64,000 nucleotides of DNA, from the NCBI RefSeq assembly GCF_018687715.1, contig NC_056754.1:16787501-16851500 (forward strand), read 5' to 3'. Below are positions 46,601-58,483 of the stretch, piece by piece. Numbering within the stretch: the stretch's first letter is position 1; each line of letters opens with the position of its first letter. The notes beneath the pieces are model-generated. The model worked only from the letters and a program-made list of their open reading frames with translations. It was not told the origin of the DNA and did no database searches. The DNA is from Carya illinoinensis (lineage: Eukaryota > Streptophyta > Magnoliopsida > Fagales > Juglandaceae). The translations under genes were made by a program, and so were the position numbers.

Positions 46601-49081
46601 ATTGAAATTTGAAAGAAATAATGACACATGAAGGTTCAGGTGCCATAAGCATAATACATGATTCGAAGGGAAGGGTAAACCTTTTTTTGCGTAAGTTTCA
46701 AATAAGATCTTATATATGTTTATGCATTATTTTTAAATTAAACTCGAGTACAAATATTCAAATTTCAATTTGTTCCAATGTGCCATTTATGTTGGTTCAA
46801 ATTTTCTTTCCAATAAAGTTATATTTGTCATGCCTTCATAAGAATGTTTTATTAAAAGTTTTTTCACTCATGAGGTATGTACTAGAACCAAAAGGAAAAA
46901 TGATTTATGAAAAACTTTCACAATTTATGGCATATAATTTGAAACATAATTTGTGGCATAAAAGTTTGAAAAATATCTTCAAGAAAAGTTGTAGAGATTA
47001 GTAAATAAAATATTTTCCGCATTTAGGTTTTCTAATCTCAGGATGTGTGTTGATTTGTATAAAAAGAAAGCAAATCAAAGATATCAATAAAAGATGCCAC
47101 AAGAAATAGAGAGCTTCTTAAGATAATGCATATAGATGAATGTAACATGTAAACTTTTTATCTATAATATTTGATAGATAGAAGTATTTCCTTACTTTTG
47201 TAAATGATTTTCATTGTATGAATATATCTATTTGCTACATGAGAAATCTCATGCCATTAGTAATTCTTGAGGAACTTCTCGGGGGAAGGAATTGTAGTTA
47301 GATAAAAATGTGAAAATCATGAATTTGATTGAAATAGTATCATAAGAGTTGGGCTATAATGGTTTAGAACTTATATCATGTTTTAGTAATGTAGCCTACA
47401 TGATTTATTTTTAGTAATACTTTATAACCCAAATGAAAGAAAGTTGAATCCTATAATAGTTCTTGGATACATTATTATTACTGATTACTAAGGAGATATA
47501 AATGATCTAGAATGTATTGTTTGTATTTTAAATTTGAGAAAATTAAAATGTCAAATTTCTTATGGTTGGCAAAATTAGTGGGAGTATGGAAGTAGAGATG
47601 TGATTGTCGTGAAATGCATTATTGTATTTTTGAAAATTCTTATAGTTTCCTTTTATGATTATCTTAATGATAATATGGAACAACAAGCAAACGATCATAT
47701 ATCTCATCAGAGAAACACTACTGAAGAATTGGCCATAGAGACATTAGAACAGGTAACCTCGTGTAATCTTCTTGATTTGCTATTTGGTTAAGCTATGTGG
47801 TGTATCTTCAAAATTTGAATGTGATATAGAAACAAATAAAAGTTTATATATATATTTTCACAAATTATAAAAATAGATGATTCTATAACAGATCGATCTA
47901 TAAAAGAATGATTGAATCCATGGATTAATGTAAAGTCTATAATTTCGTCTAAATTGTTTGAAATGTATGAAAAGTCAAGTGGAAATGGGTCTTGGAGACA
48001 AAATCCTGACTTTAAGGGTAATGTTGAACAATATAAAGTTAGATTTGTAACTAAGGATTTCACTCATAAATGAGTATCGATCAAAGAAGTTTTCTATTAA
48101 ACCTGAAAGAACTCATTGAGGATCACTAAGAGATTAGTAACTCATTATGGTTTAGAGTTACATCAAATAGATGTGAAAACAATTGTAGAGTGAAAGTCTA
48201 AAGTCTACAAGAAAAGAATAAAAGGATTATTTAGAAGAAGTAACAGATTTTTTTAAAAATTGGTATCTGAAATTTGATAATACCAATACTGTTTTAGAAC
48301 TAAGAAAAATATTTATTGTTAATGTATATACTCGTAAGTCAGTGGGAGTATATTTACATTTTTTTCATGCATGTATATAACTTTTGGCAAGTATGAGTTA
48401 TGGTTTGTAGTATGGTATTAAAGTTATGTATCTAAATAACTTAAAAAATGAAATTTATGAATGAGATATCATTCATAATTGGGGTTGAATTTTAATACTA
48501 AGACGATGACTGTTAGGATTGTCTTAGTATAGTTGCATAAAGTTTTGAAAGATTTTGCATGAAAAATTATTGGTCAATGGATACTTTAAAAGTAAAATGT
48601 GACATGCTCAATATTTTACAGTGTCCTAAAATTGATTAGGCTGTTAAAGAAATTCTATATATGATTGTTATAAAAAATTTGATAATTGTATAAACTTGTA
48701 TAAGTTTGAATATCAATTTTTCAGTTGGCATCCTTAGTTGTTGCCAAAGTAACCCAAGGATGTTTGACCCAAAAGTTGTGAAAAGAGTGCAAGGTTGTTT
48801 GTAAAAAATTAAAAATTATATTGTTGTCTTGAGAAGAATTGATACTCTTAAGGTAACTGGATATTGAAACCCAATATTGTGGAATTACTCTATAATGGAA
48901 AATACAGTTATGGTTATGTATTTTGCTATCTAATAGAGTTATTTTATGAAAACGTATGAGGCAAATTTCTTACTGCCTCATATGCAGTATGGACTTCTAT
49001 GCTTATACCCATAATGTGAACATGTTACAGATATCACTGATATGCTGAGTATTTTGTTACTGGACATTAAAAGATATCTAT
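46601..49081 (+). pseudogene. Ty1/copia element 1 pol remnant (RT and RNase H)
   Basis: From about 47990 the frame gives NPDFKGNVEQYKVRFVTKDF and then, past stops, LVTHYGLELHQIDVKT. This is the reverse transcriptase start of plant copia elements. From about 48600 come LQCPKID, then FSVGILSCCQSNPRMF and RRIDTLKVTGY, the RT end and RNase H start. Each segment is cut by stops and frameshifts. No second LTR is seen, because copia element 2 begins at 49082 inside this remnant. Confidence 0.75.
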
Positions 49082-50419
49082 TGTTGAACCCAATGTTTCA
49101 AGTTTTGTCTAATTATATATCTACATATGAATTTTGATGATAACAAATGAATTCAAAAAATAAAGAAGTCTCAAACTCAAGTTGTCTACACAATGGAGTC
49201 AAGCACATCAAGGAAACAATCATGAGCAAGAAGAGAACAAGTTCACATTAAAGTCATAGAGTAATGTTGTAAATCTCTTAAAAATTCGAAATTAGGATTA
49301 AGGCTTAAAATTAATATTTTATCATAAAGTATTAAAATACATTTTCCACATGTGTATGAATATTTTGAAAATTAAATTTGAAAATTTTGAAAGATGATTG
49401 ATTGTCATCTTTCACATGTACATACTTTGATTAAAGGGTTGAACTTTGAATATATTAGAAATGATTGATTGTCATCTTTCACATGTGCATGTTTTATTTA
49501 AATATTTTTAAAAATGATTGATACTTTTTTTGACTTATGCAAAAAGTAGATGATTTTATTTAAAAATTTGAAAAATAAAGTGTGCTCCTTTTGTCATATG
49601 CAAAAAGTAAAATCTTAGGTTTAAAATTTTTTGAAAAGTAAAGTGTACTCATTTTGTCATATGTCAAAAGTAAAATATTAGGTTTGAAGTATTTGAAAAA
49701 TGAATGATGTTGTCTTTGACAATTGAAAAGAAGAACTTTTTATTTGAATTTTTTGAAAAAGTGAATGATGTTATCTTTGACATGTGAATCTTTTTAAATT
49801 TGAATATGAAGTCTTATATGCCTATAAATAGATCATTTGAGAGCTTCACATTTACAACATCCAGAGCATACAACATTCATTCAAAACTTTCATTCTCTCT
49901 TTTATAAGCATTGAGCCTTAATCTTTGTTCATTTTGAGAGATATATAGTTTGCGTTGTATTGTTCTTATTTCACTCATTGAGGAGTGTTTTCTGATAACC
50001 TACCCACTATCAGCTCTTGTATCAGTAAAAGGGTATGTATAACCCTTGTGCGTGTAGAAAGTGTTCTACACAGGGAATAGTTGAATCACCACGTGTAAGG
50101 TGATTGCAAGTGTAAATGGTGTTCTACACGGATCTTTTGTAACAGTGTTGTTCAAATGTGTAATAGGTTTCTATCTCCACCTGAAGAAGGTTGAATAGTG
50201 AATTTGGGAATCCTTAAGGGGTAGCTTGAGGCGAGGACGTAGGCAATGGGGCCGAACCTCGTTAACATACTAAGTTTGCTTCTCTCTTACCCTTACTCTT
50301 TATATTTATTGTCATTTCGTATTTTGTTTATATTTTATATTGTATATTTGATTTATAATTGTTATTTTTTTAATACAACTCAATTCACTCCCCCTCTTGT
50401 ATTAGTCATCTGGGCAACA
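49082..50419 (+). repeat. 5' LTR of copia element 2
   Basis: 1338 bp with TGTTG..CAACA ends. A TATA box TATAAATA lies at 49823-49830. Degenerate short repeats around GTCATATGCAAAAAGTA and GTCATCTTTCACATGT occupy 49390-49800. They are possible enhancer-like repeats in the U3 part. Confidence 0.85.
49823..49830 (+). promoter_or_regulatory. TATA box of copia element 2 LTR
   Basis: TATAAATA in the sequence CCTATAAATAGATC, in the middle of the LTR and downstream of the short repeats. Confidence 0.7.
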
Positions 50420-50434
50420 ATTGGTATCAGAGTT
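50420..50434 (+). other. Primer-binding site of copia element 2
   Basis: ATTGGTATCAGAGTT follows the LTR directly, tRNA-iMet type. Confidence 0.88.
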
Positions 50435-50477
50435 AAGAGCTCTGTTATAAGATTAAGATCTTATAAGTTAAGATCTT

Positions 50478-51426
50478 ATGGCTAACATTGTAGTTTCATT
50501 TGGTGAAGGTCAATCTAGCAATCGACCTCCACTCTTTTGTGGAGACAATTACTCATTCTAGAAAGTTAGAATGAGAATATTCATTCAGGGTCAAGGTTGA
50601 GAAATCTGAAAATACATTATAAATGGATCTTATATTCCAACAAAAGTGGTTGATGGAGTAAAGGTAAAAAAGGAAGAAGAAGAGTTTAATCGTGAAGACG
50701 ATAGATTTTATACTTTGAATTTAACTGCTATGAATTTATTATTTAATGCTCTAAATAGAAATGAGTTTAATAGAATAATGATTTGCACTACGGCAAAAGA
50801 AATTTGGGATAATTTGGAAGTTACTTATGAAGGAACTTCGCAAGTTAAAGAATAAAAAATTTATATTCTTACTCATGAATATGAAATGTTTAAGATGAAT
50901 GATGATGAATCTATTTTTAGTATGCACACTCGTTTTACTAACATCATAAACAGTTTAACAACTCTTGGCAAAATTTATTCTAAAGTGGAGATAATAAGAA
51001 AAATTCTCAACTCTCTACCAAAAAGCTGGAAATCAAAAGTGACAGCGATTCTTGAAGCTCGAAGTGAATGAACTCATCGGGTCACTTATCACCCATGAGT
51101 ACACATTTAAAAGAGGAAAAGAAGAAGGAAAGCCAAAGAAGAGTTTGGCACTTAAAGTTGTTCCTCATGAAAGTAAAAGTGATGAAGATGAGGAAAATGA
51201 AGACAAAGATGAAGAAGTTGTGATGATAACAAGAAAAATTCAAAAGTTCTTAAGGAAAAATAAAACTCCTCCGAGGAAATCCTTCAAAAAGTTTTTCAAG
51301 AAAGATTCAGGTAAAAATAACACTTTAATTTGTTATAAATGTAATAAGTCTGGTCATATCAAGTCAGATTGTCCTTTGTTAAAGAAAGATCCAAATAAGG
51401 GTAAGAAAGTAATGAAAGCTACATAG
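50478..51426 (+). pseudogene. copia element 2 gag
   Basis: It starts MANIVVSFGEGQSSNRPP at 50478. Capsid motifs are IWDNLEVTYEGTSQVKE (then a stop) and YEMFKMNDDESIFSMHTRF, followed by a frameshift near 51065 into ELIGSLITHEYTFKRG. A CCHC zinc knuckle (CYKCNKSGHIKSDC) lies near 51335. Gag forms the particle and binds RNA. At least three stops or shifts break it. Confidence 0.85.
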
Positions 51427-51551
51427 GATGATGATTCAAGTAGTTCAAATAGTGAAGCAAGCAATAGAGAATCAGCAAATCTTTGTCTTATGGCTAAAGA
51501 TGACATTGAGGTAACAAATCTTGATAATATTGAGATCCTTCATATGAAGAA

Positions 51552-52094
51552 TTGCAAAATATTTTAGAAGAGGTATATGAGGAATTTGAAAAATTGGGTA
51601 TCAAGTATACTGTTTTGAAAAAGAAAAATTCTTCTTTAACAAATGAAATTGATATTTTAAGAAAAGAAAGTATCATTTTGAAATATGAAAATTTTGAATT
51701 GAATAAGAAGAAAACTGACTTAGAAAATATTGTTGAAAACTTTACGAATGGAAAAAGAAATTTTGAAAAATTTCTTAGTAGTAAAAGATGTGTTTTTGAC
51801 AAGGTAGGCTTGGGATATATGTCAAAACAAAAATACAAACCTTATAAAAATTTCTTTGATAATCCTTCTACATCAAAAATCAATATTCAAAATTCTTTTC
51901 ATAAAAATAATTTTGTCAAAAAGAGATATTATTATAATCATTCAAGTTCTTCATATATGTCACATGCTATTTGCAATTTCTGTAATAGAAATGGTCATAA
52001 TTATTATGCTTGTCCTATTAGAAGAAATCATACAATGACTATTAGGGCCATATGGGTACCTAAAAATCTTGTTTTTTTTAATACTAATAAATAA
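51552..52094 (+). pseudogene. copia element 2 gag-protease linker with coiled coil and second zinc knuckle
   Basis: A 180-residue open frame. Residues 1-75 are a Lys/Glu/Leu-rich coiled coil (VLKKKNSSLTNEIDILRKES), and the C-terminal part has CNFCNRNGHNYYAC (a CCHC knuckle). It lies between gag and protease, as in copia elements with long gag-pol linkers. It is in a different frame from gag here. Confidence 0.75.
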
Positions 52095-52099
52095 AGGAC

Positions 52100-53160
52100 C
52101 CAAAGAACTTGGGTACCAAGAAAAATCATTTTAATTGTTTTTATAGGTATGTATGAAATCATCCACAAGTAAAAACAAATAGTTTTTAGACAGGGGATGT
52201 TCAAGACACATGATAGGAGATAAAGACTAAGTTCTTTGATCTTAGATCTAAAAAAGAAGGACACGTGACATTTGAAGATAACTCGAAAGGGAAGATCCTG
52301 GGAATAGGTAAAATTAGTAATGAATTTTCTCTCATAATTGAATATGTTTTACTTGTTGAAGGTCTAAAACATAATCTTTTGAGCATAAGTCAATTATGTG
52401 ATAAACAATTTACAGTTACTTTCAAAATGGATAAGTGCATTATTTTGAATGATCATGATTGTAATATTTGTTTTATTGCTTTTTGAAGCAACAATGTTTA
52501 TACAATCGATTTTGAATAAATTAGCTCACAAGATGCTATTTGCTTTTTAGCTCAAAATGAAACTAGTTAGCTATGGCATAGAAGATGAGGTCATGCCAAC
52601 ATAGAACTTATTTCTAAACTTTCAAAAAATGATTTTGTGAGAGGTTTATCAAAAACAAATTTTCTTAAAGATAAAATTTGTGATGCATGCCAATTTGGTA
52701 AATAAACAAAAACTTCTTTTAAAACCAAGAAACATATTTCCACTATTAGACCATTGCAACTGATACACATGGATCTTTTTGGACCAAATAGAGTTGCAAG
52801 TCTAGGATGAAAATATTATGCATTTGTTATTGTTGATGATTTCTCTAGATATACTTGGGTCATCTTTCTTGCTCATAAAGATGAGGTACATAATGTTTTT
52901 ACCAAATTATGCAAGAGAATTCAAAATAAAAATGGTTATACTATTTCAAGTATCCGAAGTGATAGGGGAAAAGAGTTTGTTAATAAAAATATTGAAACAT
53001 TTTGTGATGAAAATGGTTTTGTGCATAATTTTTCTGCTCCTCGTACTCCTCAACAAAATGGGGTAATAGAGAGGAAAAATAAATCTCTTCAAGAGATGGC
53101 AAGAACAATACTTAATGAGAACAACTTGCCTAGTTATTTTTGGGCCGCTGCATGTTATGT
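52100..53160 (+). pseudogene. copia element 2 protease and integrase
   Basis: The protease site reads FLDRGCSRHMIGD, so the usual DSG/DTG is DRG and inactive, and stop codons surround it. An open stretch 52265-52486 gives VEGLKHNLLSISQLCD. Integrase follows: the GAG-pre-integrase motif (LWHRR..GHAN), IHMDLFGP with the first Asp, SIRSDRGKEFVN with the second, and PQQNGVIERKN with the Glu. Several stops (for example in the QFGK and VASLG segments) disrupt it. Confidence 0.85.
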
Positions 53161-53255
53161 TATAATCTAAGTTAGATAAAACCCCCTATTAGCTTTGGAA
53201 TGAGAAAAAGCCACACATTGGTTACTTTCATGTATTTGGATGCAAATATTTTATT

Positions 53256-54709
53256 TTGAATGACAGGGATAATTTAGGTAACTTTGATGCAAAATCTGAT
53301 GAATGTATTTTTCTCGGATATTCTACTAATAGTAAAGCTTATAGAGTATTCAATAAAAAGACTTTGACTGTACAAGAATCTATGCATGTAGTATTTGATG
53401 AATCTGATTCTCCACTCTCCAAGAAATCTATTGATGAAGAAACAGGAGGTATAAATAACACGGAAAGTCTCAATCTTAATAAAGAGAACACAATAGAAGA
53501 AGTTCAATATGGAACTATCAAGAAAGATCATCGAAATTTAATACAAGATGCAATCAAACAGTGAAAATTTGTGAAAGATCATCCAGTGGAACAAATTTTG
53601 GGAGAACCTTCACGAGGTGTAAGTACTCGATCATCTCTTATAAATATTTGTAATCATACTGCTTTTCTATCTCAAATTGAGCCCAAAAATATTGATGACG
53701 CACTTCTTGATGAATCTTGGATTCTATCTATGCAAGAAGAGTTGAATTAATTTGAAAGAAATGATGTTTGGACACTTATTCCTAAACCCAAAAATCATAC
53801 TATTATTGGAACAAAATGGATTTTTAGAAACAAGAAAGATGAGTCCGGAATCATTACTGAAAATAAAACTCGACTTGTAGCCCGAGGTTTTAATCAAGAA
53901 GAAGGAATCGATTATGATGAGACATATGCACCAGTCATAAGATTAGAAGCTATTCGAATGCTACTTGTATACGCTTGTTATAAAGATTTCAAATTTTTTC
54001 AAATGGATGTTAAAAGTGTTTTCTTAAATGATTTTATAAATGAAGAGGTATATGTTGAGCAACCTCTAGATTTTGAAAATTATATTTTCCCAAATCATGT
54101 TTCAAACTCACAAAAGCATTATATAGACTCAAACAAGCCCCTAGAGTTTAGTACGAGAAACTCAGTGGTTTCTTGATTGAAAAAAGTTTTTCAAGAGGAA
54201 AAATCAACACAACTCTTTTCATTAAATATGAAAATAATGATATTCTTTTGATTCAGATTTATGTTGATGATATAATATTCGGTGCTACTAATAAAAATAT
54301 GTGTCAAGGTTTTGCTAAGACCATGCAGGAAGAATTTGAGATGAGCATAATGGGATAGCTTACTTTCTTTCTCGGATTACAAATTAAGCAAGTAAAAAGT
54401 GGGACATTCATTAATTAATCAAAATATATTAAAGAATTACTGAAAAAGTTTGGGATGGAAGGTGCTAATCAAATTGGAACACCAATGAGCCCATCAACTA
54501 AACTTGATAAAGATGAATCCGGTAAGCCAGTTGACTCAAAGATATATCGAGGTATGATTGGTAGCTTATTATATTTAACAGCCAGTAGACCAGATATTAT
54601 ATTTAGTGTATGCTTATGTGCGCACTTTCAATCATCTCCAAAAGAATCATATTTAATTGCAGTTAAGCGAATTCTTAGATATCTTAGTGGTACAATTAAC
54701 TTAGAGTTA
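53256..54709 (+). pseudogene. copia element 2 integrase C-terminus and reverse transcriptase
   Basis: 53256-53564 is open and holds AKSDECIFLGYSTNSKAYRV, the integrase-RT connection. RT follows with WIFRNKKDESG, KTRLVARGFNQEEGIDYDET, FFQMDVKSVFLN and the catalytic YVDD at about 54262. It ends AVKRILRYLSGTINLEL, the start of RNase H, where the nested insertion begins. Short open pieces are separated by stops, and RT has a deletion after VYVEQP. Confidence 0.87.
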
Positions 54710-57132
54710 TGATATCTGATTGAGCTGAAATATTGCATATTTTAGCTATTTAAAACCAATGTATTTTAAATTCATCATGACATTATTATTGGTTTTAAAT
54801 GGAAAAATGGTTAAAGTGAATAAATCAAACTTGTGATTTTAATTGATTAAAAGCATGAATTTCTGCTTGAATTCTACCAACTATTGATTACTGTGCATTC
54901 TAGTCCATAATATTTCTTGCTATCTATTATCATTTGTGTTTGTACCATTGTTCTCCTTGTTCTTCATGTTCATAAGGTTTCTTGAGCTATCTTTTCATCT
55001 TCAAAAGATAGAAGCACTTCTTGCCAACCCATAACCATAGGGCATCCTCGGCATTAAATTATTGGCTACAAATTGTGTCTTATTTCTTTTTATTTTTCTC
55101 CCCAAAACAGATCAGATTCATCCAACACCGTTCCAACTTCTACCAACAAGAACAGTTCAACATGCTGTTGTTTGTCGGTTTCCTCGTATTCAATCTGATT
55201 CCAACCTCTTCTATTCGATTTGTTTCCATTAGTTTACTGCATTAAAGAATCTAAGAGCTAGTTAATATTTGAAGTTGTCAACGAGTTCATACCAGCTGGT
55301 GCCTGCAAGATTTGTGTGCAATATTTGTCTGTTAATCTCTTCTGCATTCGGACAGCAACCATGCAGCAGAACAAACACAACAACAAAGCACTCACTCGCA
55401 ACTGCACTCACACCAGCTCACACATGCAGAAAAGTGACTCACACAATGCACATGCAGACCACACGGACACCATGCAGCAACCACTCATTCGGACCACATG
55501 GACAGCAACCATGCAGCAGAACAAACACAGCAGCAAAGCACTCACTCGGAACTGCACTCACACCAGCTCACACATGCAAAAAAGTGACTCACACAATGCA
55601 CATGCAGACCACACAGACACCATGCAGCAACCACTCATTCGGACCACATGGACAGCAACCATGCAGCAGAACAAACACAGCAGCAAAGCACTCACTCAGA
55701 ACTGCACTCACACCAGCTCACACATGCAGAAAAGTGACTCACACAATGCACATGCAGACCACACGGACACCATGCAGCAACCACTCATTCGGACCATGCA
55801 TGGGACCAACTTACACATGCAGACAGCAACTCATTCGGACCATGCATGGGACCAACTTACACATGCAGACAACAACTCATTCGGACCACATGGACAGCAA
55901 CCTGGACGTGCAGCAACCTCATTCGGACAACACACAGCTGGACCCACAGCAGCTCACACATGCAGACCTTTGGACAGCTGAAGCAGAAAACTCACATGTG
56001 TAGCAGCTACTACAGCAAGAGAAGAAGACTCACACATGCAGAAAAGTGCAAAACCAGCAAAGCACTCGGACAACACTCATGCAGAACACAATGCACATGC
56101 AGACCAACATGCACACATGCACATATGCAGCACCGAGGGCAGAAACAACAGAGTTATTTTTTTCCTTTCTTTCTTTTTCATTCGGTTAGTTGGAGCAGCT
56201 GGAGATCAGCTATTTATTAGCTGGTAGCAGCAGCAGCAGAAGGAAGTTTTTGTTTGGAATTATTTTCTTTTCATTTAGAAGACTAGCGGCAGCAGCAGAA
56301 CCTAGCTAAGCTTGGAACCACTAGTTTGTTCTTTCATTTTTGCTTTCTTTTTTTTTGTTTAAGCTGGAAAACAGCAGAGTGGTGTTCGACAGTTGCTTTA
56401 ATCTAAACATAGTGGTGTTCGGCAATTTTTGTTTTTGCCTATAATGCTTTGTTGTTTTAAGAATTTTTATTAAGTATTAAGAATTGTTTTAGAATTTTAT
56501 CTCATTAATTGTAATACCTTAATTTCTTTCAAGTGTGCTAGTTGGTTTCATGCAACAAGAGAATTGTTTTAGAAGTTTTTAATCAAGTATGCTAGTTTAA
56601 TTTATTGCAAGAAGGGTTTGGTAGAGAACTTTTGTTTTTTTTTTTGGTTTTAGTTGGGTAATTTATTTGTTTTTTACTTATTTCATGTTATTTATTTTTA
56701 TTGTTTCATTAAGTTTTCATTTTAATAGTGATTACAATTGCTATGGTTTAATTTGAGAATTTGTGATGAACCATAGATTATTGATTTTGAGACTTTTCAA
56801 TTTTCAGTATATGTTTTGTCAATTACTTTCTAATTTAGTTTAATTCTTAATTTAGTTTTATTAATTTCTGAGTTTAATCTATTAGTCCTTTACATTCCAA
56901 TCCGATAATCAAAATCTAAAAACATGAATCTAGTCCATGACTAGTAACCTCTTCCATCCATTGCACATATCATCCTCTTGTTTTCTCTTTGTGAAGTTTT
57001 TCACATTTTTCAACGAGTTTAATTTTAAGTAACTTTTCCTGAGGAGACGATCTAGGAATTTATTCCTAATTATTACACGACATCCTCCTGCACTTGGGAT
57101 AGTATTAGTGCTACTCATTTTTGAGTGAGTCA
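54710..57132 (+). repeat. Solo-LTR-like insertion inside copia RNase H
   Basis: Copia RNase H stops at 54709 (SGTINLEL) and resumes at about 57134 (YPKHTSFDLISYTDAD). The insert begins TGATATCTG and ends GTGAGTCA. Near its end it has CCTGAGGAGACGATCTAGG and CACTTGGGATAG, which recall the LTR ends of plant Ty3 Athila/Tat elements. It carries no pol. Clear 5-bp duplications were not found, so the edges may be off by a few bases. Confidence 0.6.
55351..55880 (+). repeat. 150-bp tandem repeats inside the solo-LTR-like insert
   Basis: Units start at 55351, 55501 and 55651 with GACAGCAACCATGCAGCAGA. Two units of about 48 bp follow (around GACCATGCATGGGACCAAC). Because 150 is a multiple of 3, long spurious reading frames result. 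Confidence 0.92.
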
Positions 57133-57133
57133 A

Positions 57134-57640
57134 TACCCTAAGCACACATCTTTCGATCTAATTAGCTACACAGATGCAGATTATGCTGGCTGTAAAATAG
57201 ATCGAAAAAATACTAGTGGAGCATGTCATTTCTTAGGTCATGCACTAGTTTTCTGGTTTAGTAAAGAACAAAATTCTGTTGCACTATCTACTGGTGAGGT
57301 AGAATATGTTGCTGCGGGTAGTTGTTGTGCTCAAGTTCTCTATATGAAGTAACAACTTGAAGATTTTAAACTCATGTATAATCACATTCCAATCAAATGT
57401 GATAATACAAGTGCTATAAATCTTTCAAAGAATCCAATACAACATTCTAGAACAAAACATATTGAAATAAGATATTATTTTCTTTGAGATCATGTGCAGA
57501 AAGACGATACAGTATTAGAGTTCACAAACACACATGATCAGTTAGCAGATATTTTCACAAAACCTTTACCAAAAGATAGATTATGTATGATCAGAAGAGA
57601 AATAGGTATGATGCATGCTATGAATATCTCTTAAAAGATA
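57134..57640 (+). pseudogene. copia element 2 RNase H, 3' part
   Basis: YPKHTSFDLISYTDADYAGC, then VALSTGEVEYVAA and, past stops, KCDNTSAINLSKNP, TKHIEIRYYF and LADIFTKPLPKDRL. This is the canonical RNase H end of copia pol. Two or more stops are present. Confidence 0.88.
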
Positions 57641-57682
57641 GACTAGAGTTAATAAAAATAGAGATAGATTTTTTAAATACTT

Positions 57683-58120
57683 TTACATAAACTTGAGATT
57701 CTTAGCCTCATGTTTGAGACGCTCATTCTCTTCATACAATATCATGTCATTCTTATCCATGGAAACCGGCAAGTGGAATGAAGAATTTAATAAAGATTTC
57801 AACTGTTTATTCTTTTGTCGAATAATTTTTTCCCTTGTGTGAGACTCTTGAACAATTCGTTGAAGTACAACAATTTTTTCTTTGAGCTTTTCAACTTCAT
57901 GATTTCTGACTTGTAGCCGCTGGAAAAAAACAACAATAGAGGAAGAGTAGCTAGTCCCAAGACTCACCAACTCATAGATAGTATCAGAATCTGACTTATT
58001 AGCCAAATTATTATTTTCTTGCTGTAACATGGCACCAATGGCAACTGCAGAAAGGACAGAAAATTGAGGTGCAGAATGCCTCATGGATGGATTTAGATAA
58101 ATGTTAGAAGAATGAGCCAT
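57683..58120 (-). CDS. Antisense coiled-coil protein downstream of copia pol, function unknown
   Basis: 145 codons from the ATG at 58120 (MAHSSNIYLNPSM); the frame stays open to 58279. Residues about 65-115 form a likely coiled coil (VRNHEVEKLKEKIVVLQR, then HTREKIIRQKNKQLKS). I see no signal peptide, no membrane segment and no family I can name. It lies opposite to and just after copia RNase H, where some plant LTR elements carry antisense ORFs. It is unbroken although the host element's sense genes have many stops. A TATA box lies about 105 bp upstream. It could be an accessory gene of the element or chance survival. Confidence 0.55.
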   Translation of the reverse strand: MAHSSNIYLNPSMRHSAPQFSVLSAVAIGAMLQQENNNLANKSDSDTIYELVSLGTSYSSSIVVFFQRLQVRNHEVEKLKEKIVVLQRIVQESHTREKIIRQKNKQLKSLLNSSFHLPVSMDKNDMILYEENERLKHEAKNLKFM

Positions 58121-58224
58121 TGAGAAAAGAATAGAAGGCTTAAAACAAGAATGTTGAAGGAATGCAGATGAGTTATAGAAATGAGAAAAAAACTTGATGC
58201 GGATTGGATGAACTTTAAAACTGA

Positions 58225-58231
58225 TTTTATA
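58225..58231 (-). promoter_or_regulatory. TATA box of the antisense ORF
   Basis: CTCTATAAAATCAG on the minus strand, about 105 bp upstream of the antisense ATG at 58120. That distance would give a 5' UTR of roughly 75 nt. Confidence 0.5.
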
Positions 58232-58483
58232 GAGATAGCATAAAGAACAAGACGAGCTATCATCCAAGTCAAAGAGCAATGTGATCTTTTTTTACCGATC
58301 GGTGAAAATGACATTTTTTTAGTAACTCGGAGCCTTCAATCTCGTTTGTCAACAACATTAGGTGATTTTTTCAAATCTCCAGCCACACTTGTCGGGTCAC
58401 AGACGGATCCATTTTGTCAACTATCTACAGTTTCTACTAACGCAACGTTTTCTTTAGTCCATTTACTTGCTGCGGATCCTTTT

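Larger units (their letters stand above)
49082..58483 (+). mobile_element. Ty1/copia element 2, partial in window, with nested insertions
   Basis: A 5' LTR (49082-50419), primer-binding site, then gag, protease, integrase, RT and RNase H in copia order on the plus strand. It is interrupted at 54710-57132 by a solo-LTR-like insertion and at 58484 by a Tekay-related element. Its 3' LTR is not in view. Confidence 0.85.

Noticed and set aside
55269..56003. A 244-residue open frame
   Set aside because: It is produced by 150-bp tandem repeats in an LTR-like insert; three frames stay open for the same reason. No start context or domain is visible.
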